A DNA stretch of 6,283 nt from an uncultured Eubacteriales bacterium (GCA_934503195.1 CAKSVM010000132.1:1-6283); one strand, 5' to 3'; counted from the first letter of the stretch, positions 1 to 6,192 are shown. Numbers and translations are program-made. Notes: generated by a model from the sequence alone, not told the origin.

Positions 1-52
1 CTCTGGCTCCCCGCGTCACCCCGTCAGTCAGCCGTCAGAGCCTTCGCGCCGC

Positions 53-1321
53 TCAGAACAGCCGCCTGAAATCGCGCGTGAAATCGGGATACGACTTCGC
101 CGTGCAGCTCATGTCGTCGACAACGACCTCGCCGATGCAGCCGACCGAGGCCGCCGCCGCCGCCATCGCGATCCGGTGATCGCCGAACGCCTCGGCAAAC
201 CCGCCCGAAAGCTTCCGCCGCCCCGAGATCGCGAGTCCGTCGGCCATCTCCGATACCTCGCCGCCGAGCGACCTTATCAGGTCTGCCGTCGACGCGATCC
301 GGTCGCTCTCTTTTAATCTTAACCGTCCCGCGTTGTAAATCCGCGTCTCGCCCGCCGAAAAGGCCGCCAGCACCGCCAGCGCGGGGACAAGATCTGGTAT
401 GTCAGAGGCGTCGATGTCCGACGCGTGAAGCTCTCCGGCCGAAACGTTTATTCCGTTCTCGGTGACGTTCACCCTGCCTCCGAAACGCTTCACTATGTCG
501 AATACCGCAAAGTCGCCCTGCTTTGTGCCGGGGTCGATTCCCTTTATCGTCACGTTTCCGTTTATCGCCGCCGCGACCGCGAAGAAGGCCGCCTGCGAGC
601 AGTCTCCGTCAACCGCGAAGTCGGTCGGCCTGAACTTTCCGCCCTTCACTATATACGAGTCCTCTCGCTCCTCCACGTCGATTCCGAAGCGGTCTAACAT
701 ATCGACCGTGAGCTTCGCGTACGGTCGGCTTTCAAGCTTTGTCGTGAGTCTGACGCTACCGCTTCCCGCGACCGACAGCGCGAAGAGCATTCCGGTAACG
801 AACTGCGACGAAACATCTCCCCTGAGCGGAAATTCGCCGCCCGTGAGCTTCCCTGAGACGGCGAGCGGAAGGAAATCACCGTTCTTCGGATATTCCATCC
901 TGACTCCGTGCGCCGTCAGAAGCGGCTCGTAGAGTGTCGTGGTGCGCCTTGGAAGTCTTCCGCGGCCGACGAACAGCGCGTTTTTACCGAGCGCGGACGA
1001 GAGCGGAATCATGAATCTCAGAGTCGACGCCGACTCGCCGCAGTCGACCGTGATCCGCTCAGAACCGCCGTCTGAGGCTTCAAGAGCCTTTCTGAAGGTC
1101 ACGACTCCGTCCGACTCTCCCGTACCCGGGTCGACGTCGAAATCGGCTCCCATGGCCTTCAGCGCACCCAGCGTCGCCGACATATCCTCGGAGTACGAAA
1201 AGCCCGAGATCCCGCTCTCCCCGGCCAGAGCCGCGCAGATGAGCGCGCGGTGAGCCTGACTCTTCGACGCCGGAACCCTGACGCTTCCGCTGATTTTTCC
1301 CGGAACGAATATTCCTCTCAT
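53..1321 (-). CDS. aroA: 3-phosphoshikimate 1-carboxyvinyltransferase (EPSP synthase)
   Basis: This cytoplasmic enzyme joins phosphoenolpyruvate to shikimate-3-phosphate to give EPSP, the sixth step of the shikimate pathway to chorismate. The 422-residue length is normal for the family. Visible signatures are PASKSQAHR at 17-25 (substrate-binding Lys20, Ser21, Arg25), GESASTLR at 95-102, SSQF at 171-174, DIPD ending at the likely catalytic Asp310, RLKESDRI at 335-342, GDHRIAMA at 380-387 and AKSYPDF at 408-414. The ATG lies inside the aroB stop (ATGA overlap, 1318-1321), so translational coupling is likely. A run of six G (1330-1335) sits 8 bases upstream as a possible ribosome binding site. 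One oddity is Ala98 at the position equivalent to E. coli Gly96, which is usually Gly in glyphosate-sensitive enzymes. Family assignment is secure. The glyphosate phenotype is inference. Confidence 0.97.
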   Translation of the reverse strand: MRGIFVPGKISGSVRVPASKSQAHRALICAALAGESGISGFSYSEDMSATLGALKAMGADFDVDPGTGESDGVVTFRKALEASDGGSERITVDCGESASTLRFMIPLSSALGKNALFVGRGRLPRRTTTLYEPLLTAHGVRMEYPKNGDFLPLAVSGKLTGGEFPLRGDVSSQFVTGMLFALSVAGSGSVRLTTKLESRPYAKLTVDMLDRFGIDVEEREDSYIVKGGKFRPTDFAVDGDCSQAAFFAVAAAINGNVTIKGIDPGTKQGDFAVFDIVKRFGGRVNVTENGINVSAGELHASDIDASDIPDLVPALAVLAAFSAGETRIYNAGRLRLKESDRIASTADLIRSLGGEVSEMADGLAISGRRKLSGGFAEAFGDHRIAMAAAAASVGCIGEVVVDDMSCTAKSYPDFTRDFRRLF

Positions 1322-2364
1322 ACTATAAGCCCCCCGAGTTCACGGATCGGGATCTCGCGCACGACCGGGCGTCCGATATCCTCAAGGAGTATAAACGAGA
1401 CCGAGTCTCCCGTCCGCTTCTTGTCGGACGACGCGGCCTTTATAAGCTCCTGTGCCGGGTAGTCCATCACGGTCGGAAGCTCCCACACGCAAAGCGCGGA
1501 TTTAATCTTGTCAAAGAGCGGCTTATATCCGAGTCTCTCGCCGACTCTCGCCGCGTAGAGCATTCCGATTCCGACCGACTCGCCGTGCGAGAATCTCCCG
1601 AAATTTCCGAGCTTTTCGACCGCGTGGCCGATCGTGTGGCCGTAGTTCAGTATCTTGCGGAGTCCCGTCTCGAACTCGTCCTTCGTCACGACGTCGGCCT
1701 TGAAGGCCGCGCATTTCGAGATCATCTCTCCGCGCCCGATCGTCTTCTTCGCGACGCCATCGAAAAGCCCCGCGTCGGATATGCAACCGGTTTTGATCGC
1801 CTCGCCCATGCCGTCGTCGATAAACCTTCCCGGGAGCGTGTCGAGAAACCGGCTGTCCGAGATCACCGCGACCGGCTGGTGGAACGCGCCGACAAGATTC
1901 TTTCCGACCGAGAGGTCAACTCCCGTCTTGCCGCCGATCGACGAGTCGATCTGCGAGAGAAGCGTCGTGGGGATCTGAAGAACGTCAACCCCGCGGAGAT
2001 AGGTCGCCGCGGCGAATCCGCCCATGTCCCCGGTCACTCCGCCGCCAAGGCAGACGACAAGCGATTTTCTCGTGAGCTTCGCCTTCGCGAAGGCGTCGTA
2101 CATCTCAGAAACGGTCGCGAGATTCTTCGACCTCTCCCCGGCTCTGAATACATATTCGCCCGAGACGTCAGCCCCGGTCTGGCTTATTATCTCCTTTACC
2201 CTCTCTCCATGAAGCGGGAAGACGTTCGTCTCCGAGACGATGAATACCCGGTCATACGGCCTCTCAAGGCTTCCGAAGAACTCCGAAAGCGCGGGGGCGA
2301 GAATATCCTCGCCGGCAAAAATCATATACTTTCCCGATGAATGCTTTACTTCGATCTTTTCCAT
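1318..2364 (-). CDS. aroB: 3-dehydroquinate synthase
   Basis: The enzyme converts DAHP to 3-dehydroquinate, the second shikimate step, using a bound NAD+ that is reduced and re-oxidised within the cycle, plus a divalent metal. The 348 residues match the usual size of a single-domain AroB. Signatures in order are SETNV at 44-48, the GERSK segment at 76-80, the glycine-rich GGGVTGDMGGF at 107-117, the hallmark PTTLLSQIDSSIGGKTGVD at 132-150, GEAIKTG with metal ligand Glu188, NYGHTIGHA with His243 (metal) and His247 (catalytic), HGES with metal ligand His260, and DKK at 314-316. The ATG is 21 bp after the nadC stop. The ribosome binding site is weak (AAAGAG, 4 bases before the ATG), so coupling to nadC translation is plausible. 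The stop overlaps the aroA start. No missing residues were seen. Confidence 0.97.
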   Translation of the reverse strand: MEKIEVKHSSGKYMIFAGEDILAPALSEFFGSLERPYDRVFIVSETNVFPLHGERVKEIISQTGADVSGEYVFRAGERSKNLATVSEMYDAFAKAKLTRKSLVVCLGGGVTGDMGGFAAATYLRGVDVLQIPTTLLSQIDSSIGGKTGVDLSVGKNLVGAFHQPVAVISDSRFLDTLPGRFIDDGMGEAIKTGCISDAGLFDGVAKKTIGRGEMISKCAAFKADVVTKDEFETGLRKILNYGHTIGHAVEKLGNFGRFSHGESVGIGMLYAARVGERLGYKPLFDKIKSALCVWELPTVMDYPAQELIKAASSDKKRTGDSVSFILLEDIGRPVVREIPIRELGGLIV

Positions 2365-2385
2365 TCTGCTCTTTATCTTTCCGTC

Positions 2386-3228
2386 TCAGACAATCCTGAA
2401 CTTCAGGCTTATGTCAAGCGACCTCACCGAATGCGTCAGCGCGCCGATGCTGATGAGATCTACTCCGCACTCCGCGACCTTACGCAGATCCCGGTCGCCC
2501 ATGTTTCCCGACGCCTCTGTGACCGCGCGGCCGTTCACGATCCCGACCGCCTTCTTCATATCCTCGCAGCTCATGTTGTCGAGCATGATTATGTCGGCTC
2601 CGGCCTCAAGAGCCTCCGAAAGCTCCTCAAACGTCTCGACCTCGACCTCGACCTTCAGCGTGTGCGGGGCGTTTTCCCTCGCCGCCCTCACCGCGTCGGT
2701 GATCGATCCGGCCGCGACGATATGGTTGTCCTTTATGAGAATCCCGTCGGCGAGATTGAAGCGGTGGTTCGTTCCGCCGCCGACCTTGACCGCGTACTTC
2801 TCGATGATCCGGAGTCCCGGCGTCGTCTTTCTCGTGTCGCAGATCTTCGCCTTAGTTCCCTCGACGGCCTTCACCGCCTCGGAGGTTCTCGTCGCGATGC
2901 CCGACATTCTCTGCATAAGATTCAGCCCGGTGCGCTCGCCAGTGAGGACATTCGTCGCCTTTCCGACGACCTCGGCGATTATCTCGCCCTTTCCTATCCG
3001 GTCGCCGTCCCTTCGATAGGGCGTGAACTCGATCTCTGGGTCGATAAGCTCGAAGACTCTCTTCGCCACTCCGATTCCGCAGAGGATTCCGTCCTCCTTG
3101 GCCTTATAGTATCCGTGCGCGATTCTCGACTCGGGAATCGTCGACTCGGTCGTTATGTCTCCGGTGCCGACGTCCTCGTCAAGCGCATTCAGGATTATCC
3201 TGTCAAGTGTCTGTCCGTAAAGGTACAT
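2386..3228 (-). CDS. nadC: nicotinate-nucleotide pyrophosphorylase (quinolinate phosphoribosyltransferase)
   Basis: This enzyme turns quinolinate and PRPP into nicotinate mononucleotide, CO2 and pyrophosphate, the committed entry into NAD from the de novo route. The 280-residue length is typical. Recognisable motifs are EDVGTGDITT at 18-27, ERTGLNLMQRMSGIATRT at 98-115, DTRKTTPGLR at 131-140 (Arg133, Lys134), GGGTNHRFNLAD at 150-161 (His155, Arg156), IKDNH at 165-169 (Lys166), the VEVE strand at 193-196, LDNMS at 216-220 (Asp217), EASG at 238-241 and IGALTHS at 261-267. These line the active site of the alpha/beta-barrel family. A strong AAGGAG ribosome binding site lies in the 17-bp gap after nadA, which fixes the start. 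It follows its pathway predecessor nadA directly, with no nadB between or beside them. Confidence 0.97.
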   Translation of the reverse strand: MYLYGQTLDRIILNALDEDVGTGDITTESTIPESRIAHGYYKAKEDGILCGIGVAKRVFELIDPEIEFTPYRRDGDRIGKGEIIAEVVGKATNVLTGERTGLNLMQRMSGIATRTSEAVKAVEGTKAKICDTRKTTPGLRIIEKYAVKVGGGTNHRFNLADGILIKDNHIVAAGSITDAVRAARENAPHTLKVEVEVETFEELSEALEAGADIIMLDNMSCEDMKKAVGIVNGRAVTEASGNMGDRDLRKVAECGVDLISIGALTHSVRSLDISLKFRIV

Positions 3229-3245
3229 TGATTTTCTCCTTAAAA

Positions 3246-4169
3246 TTATTTGATCGCGACCATGCGTTCGAGCGGGAGTCTTGCCGCTCCGATCTCCTCT
3301 TCGGTCATAATTATCTCGTGCTCCTCGTTTTCAAGCGCGGAAAGTACGTCGGAAAGCTCGGTCTTCTTCATGTCGGAGCAGACGAGATAGGGCGTCAGAA
3401 GGTGGAATTTCTTTTCGGGATTGAAGTATGAGAGTCTTTCGACGACCCCGACCTCGGTTCCGATTATATATTCCTCCGCGCCGCTCTTTTCGCAGAAGTC
3501 GAGGATCTGCGATGTGCTTCCGATGAAATCGGCCTTACCAAGCACCTCTTCCTCGCACTCGGGATGAACCGCGAAGAGTGCGCCGGGATGCTCTTTTCTC
3601 GCCCTTTCGACCTCCTTTTCCGTGATGTTCCTGTGCGTCGGGCAGAAGCCGGAGTGGAGGATGAATTCCTTCCCGGGGACAAGCCTTGCTATGTATCCGC
3701 CGAGATTCTTGTCGGGGACGAAGATTATCCGCCTGTTCGGAAGGCTTTTGACAACCTTCAGAGCGTTTGACGACGTACAGCAGATATCCGAAACCGCCTT
3801 GGTCGCCGCCGAGGAATTGACATAGCAGACGACCGCCGCGTCGGGATACTTCTCTCTTAGTTCAAGGATATCCTCGGGCGTGACCATGTTCGCCATGCGG
3901 CATCCGGCGTCGGCTCTGGGGAGGATTACCTTCTTTGCGGGGTTCAGGATCTTCGCGCTCTCGGCCATGAAGCTGACCCCGCAGAAGACGATCAGACGGT
4001 TTTCGGCGAGCTTCGCCTTCTTTGACAGCTCAAACGAGTCGCCGCAGATATCGGCGACCTGCTGTATTTCAAACCTCTGGTAGTAATGCGCGAGGACAAG
4101 CGCGTCCTTCTCCTTCTTAAGACGGAGGATTCTTTCGGAAAGTTCCCGTGTCATATCGGATTTATTCAT
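3246..4169 (-). CDS. nadA: quinolinate synthase A
   Basis: NadA condenses iminoaspartate with dihydroxyacetone phosphate to make quinolinate, using an oxygen-sensitive 4Fe-4S cluster. The protein has 307 residues, the compact form common in anaerobes and thermophiles. The three cluster ligands appear to be Cys90 (in DAGCRMANM), Cys176 (in SGFCPTHRNI) and Cys264 (in YLVCSDMKKT). Other family signatures are LAHYYQ at 26-31, FCGVSFMAESAKILNP at 62-77, YVNSSAATKAVSDICCTS at 116-133, FVPDKNLGGYIA at 150-161, HPEC at 202-205 and GSTSQIL at 217-223. Arg91 replaces the proline often found after the first ligand cysteine. The ATG at 4169 is preceded by GGGAG at about 7 bases. It is the first gene of the nad-aro operon, and its substrate-making partner NadB is not encoded here. 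Confidence 0.97.
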   Translation of the reverse strand: MNKSDMTRELSERILRLKKEKDALVLAHYYQRFEIQQVADICGDSFELSKKAKLAENRLIVFCGVSFMAESAKILNPAKKVILPRADAGCRMANMVTPEDILELREKYPDAAVVCYVNSSAATKAVSDICCTSSNALKVVKSLPNRRIIFVPDKNLGGYIARLVPGKEFILHSGFCPTHRNITEKEVERARKEHPGALFAVHPECEEEVLGKADFIGSTSQILDFCEKSGAEEYIIGTEVGVVERLSYFNPEKKFHLLTPYLVCSDMKKTELSDVLSALENEEHEIIMTEEEIGAARLPLERMVAIK

Positions 4170-4204
4170 ACGTGTCTCCCTGGGAAAAATTATAGATATA
4201 TATT

Positions 4205-4233
4205 ATGATACCACATTCCGAGGGATTTTGCAA
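4205..4233 (-). promoter_or_regulatory. candidate promoter of the nadA-nadC-aroB-aroA operon
   Basis: On the minus strand, TTGCAA (4233-4228) and TATCAT (4210-4205) are separated by 17 bp and lie about 36 bp before the nadA ATG. This fits a sigma-A promoter of moderate strength. A perfect TATAAT (4194-4189) lies closer to the gene but has no convincing -35 box at 16-18 bp. It could be an alternative -10, or just part of the AT-rich leader. Confidence 0.5.
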
Positions 4234-4250
4234 TAGCAAGACCGCAAAAT
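4225..4250. promoter_or_regulatory. inverted repeat over the nadA -35 box, possible operator
   Basis: ATTTTGC (4225-4231) and its exact reverse complement GCAAAAT (4244-4250) are separated by 12 bp. The left arm overlaps the candidate -35 box of nadA (4228-4233), the usual place for a repressor site. The two half sites have centres 19 bp apart, about two helical turns. NAD biosynthesis in Bacillota is often controlled by a NiaR-type repressor, but I cannot match this site to any known operator, so the regulator is unknown. Confidence 0.35.
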
Positions 4251-4269
4251 TCACCTGATTTTCAATTTT

Positions 4270-4297
4270 CGTGAGCAATCATCAGAAAATGTTCACG
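4270..4297. other. imperfect inverted repeat between the divergent promoters
   Basis: CGTGAGCA (4270-4277) and TGTTCACG (4290-4297) pair over 8 positions with one G-T wobble and a 12-nt loop. The repeat lies midway between the two outward-facing promoters. No T-tract follows on either strand, so it is not a terminator. It could be a regulator site or chance. The rest of 4170-4425 holds no gene that I can support. Confidence 0.25.
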
Positions 4298-4355
4298 CTT
4301 CTTGGACAATATGTTAATTTTATAATTCGCCGCTGCAAATAAATCGCCGACCCCC

Positions 4356-4384
4356 TTGACAGATGAGAGAATCCGGGGTAAAAT
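4356..4384 (+). promoter_or_regulatory. near-consensus sigma-A promoter of the AI-2E family gene
   Basis: A perfect TTGACA (4356-4361) is followed after exactly 17 bp by TAAAAT (4379-4384), five of six matches to the -10 consensus. Transcription would begin near 4391 and leave a leader of about 35 nt that contains the GGAGG ribosome binding site. This is the best promoter in the window. Confidence 0.8.
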
Positions 4385-4413
4385 TTTAATTAAAATAATC
4401 CTTTCCAAAAATC

Positions 4414-4418
4414 GGAGG
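4414..4418 (+). promoter_or_regulatory. ribosome binding site that fixes the TTG start
   Basis: GGAGG lies 7 bases before the TTG at 4426. There is no in-frame ATG nearby; the next in-frame Met codon is residue 31, inside the hydrophobic N-terminal region. The strong site and correct spacing therefore favour TTG as the true start. Confidence 0.8.
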
Positions 4419-4425
4419 AACCAAC

Positions 4426-5820
4426 TTGAAAATCGACTGGAACCGGAAGTATACGACAATCGCCGTCTATACGATCCTCGTCGCGCTGGCGATAATAATC
4501 CTCGCGGCCGCCGCGATGAACTTCCCCGTGATATCGTCCGCGGTCGGAAAGCTCAACTCGATCCTGACCCCCGTCTGGTACGGACTCATCATCGCCTATC
4601 TCGCAAACCCTATCCTGAAATTCTGTGAGAAGCATATCTTCCGCTTCAAGATAACGACAAAGCGGCAGAAGAGCGCGAAGCGCGCGCTTTCGATGATCCT
4701 CACCTTCATAATCATCCTGATAATCCTGACGATACTGCTTCTTCTGATAATCCCTCAGGTCTACTTAAGCTTCGTCGACCTCTCAAGCAAGATGGGCGGA
4801 TACATACAGAGCACGACAAAGCTCATTAACGAGTTCACGGCGAATCTCGACCGCTTCTTCGCGGATTCGGTATTCTCTGATCTCTTCGGAAGCGATGTCA
4901 ACACGATAAGTGATCTTTTCGACAAGTATTTCGACCTTGAAAAGCTCACCGCGGCCGTTCAGGAAATGCTTACCGATCTCACCGTGGCCATAAAGGATCA
5001 CTTCCCGCAGGTCGTCGGAATCTTCTCAGGGATAGCCAGCGGCTTCTTAAACGTCGTCCTCGGCATATTCTTCTCGGTCTATTTCCTCGCGTCAAAGGAA
5101 AAGCTCGTGGCTCAGCTCAAAAAGCTTCTCCGCTCGGTGACAACCCAGCAGAGCTACAACAGCGTCCTTGAACTCTGCAACTTCACCGACAAAACCTTCG
5201 GAAGCTTCATCACAGGAGAAATCCTTGACGCGCTGATTGTCGGAATCCTCTGCTTTGTGGTCTGCGCGATCTGCGGCGTACCGTATTCGATACTGATCGG
5301 CGTCATAGTCGGCGTGACGAACATAATCCCGGTGGCGGGCCCCTTCATCGGCGCGATCCCGAGCTTTCTGATCATCTTCATCGTAAGTCCCATGAAGGCA
5401 CTCTGGTTCGCGGTGATAATCCTTGTGATCCAGCAGATGGACGGAAACGTGATAAAGCCGAAGATCCTCGGCCAGACGACGGGACTGGCGTCGCTGTGGG
5501 TGCTCTTCTCGATCACGGTTATGGGCGGACTCATGGGGCTTCTCGGAATGATCATCGCGGTTCCGCTCTTTTCGATACTCTATTCGCTCCTCAAGATCGC
5601 GGTCGAAAAGCGGCTTTCGAAGCGTGAACTCCCGACCGAGACGCTTGAATACTACACCGGAGTCGAAGACCGGACTCTGACCGACGACGATTCGCACACC
5701 CTCGCCGCGAAGCTCGCGGGGCTTACGGCGGGACTCGGCCACAACCCGATCGGCGGAAAGATAAAAGCCTTCTTCGGAAAGTTCAAAAAGAAAACGAAAA
5801 ATGACGGCAAGCCCGACTGA
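4426..5820 (+). CDS. AI-2E family transporter (UPF0118/DUF20 membrane protein)
   Basis: This is an integral membrane protein of the AI-2E exporter/UPF0118 family. Characterised members include the E. coli autoinducer-2 exporter TqsA and some Na+(Li+)/H+ antiporters, so the substrate cannot be read from sequence. The 464 residues begin with a short basic N-terminus. Hydrophobic segments follow at about 11-31, 46-63, 88-110, 196-222, 266-285, 287-318, 325-340 and 354-388. A polar, presumably extracytoplasmic, domain lies at about 111-195. Family motifs are IIPVAGPFIGAIPS at 300-313 and QQMDGNVIKPKILG at 336-349. The C-terminal tail (about 395-464) is charged and ends in a lysine-rich stretch, probably cytoplasmic. 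Translation starts at TTG behind a strong GGAGG. It diverges from the nad-aro operon with its own strong promoter and has no co-transcribed neighbour before the repeat array. Confidence 0.92.
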   Translation: MKIDWNRKYTTIAVYTILVALAIIILAAAAMNFPVISSAVGKLNSILTPVWYGLIIAYLANPILKFCEKHIFRFKITTKRQKSAKRALSMILTFIIILIILTILLLLIIPQVYLSFVDLSSKMGGYIQSTTKLINEFTANLDRFFADSVFSDLFGSDVNTISDLFDKYFDLEKLTAAVQEMLTDLTVAIKDHFPQVVGIFSGIASGFLNVVLGIFFSVYFLASKEKLVAQLKKLLRSVTTQQSYNSVLELCNFTDKTFGSFITGEILDALIVGILCFVVCAICGVPYSILIGVIVGVTNIIPVAGPFIGAIPSFLIIFIVSPMKALWFAVIILVIQQMDGNVIKPKILGQTTGLASLWVLFSITVMGGLMGLLGMIIAVPLFSILYSLLKIAVEKRLSKRELPTETLEYYTGVEDRTLTDDDSHTLAAKLAGLTAGLGHNPIGGKIKAFFGKFKKKTKNDGKPD

Positions 5821-5843
5821 GGGTGTGAGGAGTCAGGGACAGG

Positions 5844-5869
5844 AAGGACAAAGCCGCAACTTTGTCCTT
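5844..5869. repeat. hairpin 1 of unit 1
   Basis: AAGGACAAAG (5844-5853) and CTTTGTCCTT (5860-5869) form a perfect 10-bp stem with a CCGCAA loop. No T-tract follows, so it is not a classic terminator. The corresponding hairpin in unit 2 (6086-6107) keeps only GGACA/TGTCC. Confidence 0.8.
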
Positions 5870-5878
5870 GTGTCTCTC

Positions 5879-5904
5879 AGGGACAAAGCCGCGATATTGT
5901 CCCT
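5879..5904. repeat. hairpin 2 of unit 1
   Basis: AGGGACAA (5879-5886) pairs with TTGTCCCT (5897-5904), 8 bp, around a 10-nt loop that contains GCCGC. Confidence 0.8.
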
Positions 5905-5952
5905 CAGGGACAGGGACAAAACCGCTTATATATGTATTTGTCCCTGTCCCTG
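5905..5952. repeat. hairpin 3 of unit 1
   Basis: CAGGGACAGGGACAAA (5905-5920) is exactly complementary to 5937-5952, a 16-bp stem around a 16-nt AT-rich loop. The right arm carries a third TGTCCC copy (5951-5956), so the stem can slip by one 6-bp word. Confidence 0.85.
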
Positions 5953-5963
5953 TCCCTGAGACA

Positions 5964-6040
5964 TTTTTGTCCCTGACATTTTCGCGGTCAACAGGGGGAA
6001 CAAAGTGGTTAAAAGCCACCACTTTGTCCCCTGTCTGTTG
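5964..6040. repeat. 77-bp exact direct repeat, copy 1
   Basis: This segment is identical, base for base, to 6207-6283. It runs from a T5 tract through TGTCCCTGAC, a short spacer and the long hairpin, and ends in CTGTTG. The base on its left differs between copies (A at 5963, T at 6206). The flanks just outside are similar but contain small indels. Confidence 0.97.
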
Positions 6041-6059
6041 ACTGTGTTTTTTTCTTTTT
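5987..6059 (+). terminator. candidate intrinsic terminator in the repeat, after the AI-2E gene
   Basis: GTCAACAG (5987-5994) pairs with CTGTTGAC (6035-6042). Inside it, GGGGAACAAAGTGGT (5995-6009) pairs with ACCACTTTGTCCCC (6018-6031) apart from one bulged A, leaving an 8-nt loop. A 3-nt bulge separates the two stems. Four bases later comes a run of seven T, one C, then five T (6047-6059). This looks like a rho-independent terminator reading rightward, about 165 bp past the transporter stop. An alternative register pairs ACAGGGG with CCCCTGT. Confidence 0.55.
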
Positions 6060-6118
6060 ATAGTTTCATTTGTTCATGTAAGCAAGGACATTTCAGCTGC
6101 TTTGTCCCTCATGTCCTC

Positions 6119-6144
6119 AGGGACATTTTAGCTGCTTTGTCCCT
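6119..6144. repeat. hairpin 2 of unit 2
   Basis: AGGGACA (6119-6125) pairs with TGTCCCT (6138-6144), 7 bp, around a 12-nt loop containing TTTTAGCTGC. It matches 5879-5904 in position and arms but not in loop. Confidence 0.8.
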
Positions 6145-6192
6145 CAGGGACAGGGACATTTTAGGCTATATATATGTTTGTCCCTGTCCCTG
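6145..6192. repeat. hairpin 3 of unit 2
   Basis: CAGGGACAGGGACA (6145-6158) is exactly complementary to 6179-6192, a 14-bp stem around a 20-nt loop with an alternating TA run. A further TGTCCC follows at 6193-6198. Confidence 0.85.

Larger units (their letters stand above)
5844..6083. repeat. composite palindromic repeat unit 1 (about 240 bp)
   Basis: The first unit of a tandem array is built from GGGACA and TGTCCC words. In order it holds three stem-loops (5844-5869, 5879-5904, 5905-5952), a linker, a fourth larger hairpin (about 5987-6042), and a T-rich tail to 6083. The same order recurs 240 bp downstream, with the 77-bp end segment shifted to 243 bp by small insertions. The region has no plausible gene. 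It starts 23 bp after the transporter stop codon. Confidence 0.85.

Noticed and set aside
1..52. Possible start of the next operon gene after aroA (a GTG in a G-rich context on the minus strand)
   Set aside because: Only about 50 bases remain, there is no ATG, and the GTG lacks enough downstream sequence to judge. The operon may continue beyond the window, but nothing can be supported here.
1585..3231. Long plus-strand frames opposite aroB and nadC (1585-2340, 2240-3019, 2341-3231)
   Set aside because: All are antisense shadows of genes with complete catalytic motifs. They have no family motifs and no convincing ribosome binding sites.
4321..4326. TATAAT on the plus strand as a second promoter for the transporter
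   Set aside because: The nearest -35-like word (TTGGAC, 4302-4307) is only 13 bp away, too short for sigma-A. The TTGACA/TAAAAT pair downstream is much better.
4262..4459. 65-residue minus-strand frame in the divergent intergenic region
   Set aside because: It runs antisense through the strong promoter, ribosome binding site and first codons of the transporter, and has no domain signature.
5092..5742. 216-residue minus-strand frame opposite the AI-2E transporter
   Set aside because: Its composition is rich in Arg, Asp, Glu and His, as expected from the antisense frame of a GC-rich gene. The opposite strand encodes a clear family member with matching motifs.
5783..6022. 79-residue minus-strand reading frame across the transporter end and repeat unit 1
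   Set aside because: It lies mostly in palindromic repeat sequence. The peptide is low-complexity translation of GGGACA words with no recognisable domain, and it overlaps the end of a well-supported gene.
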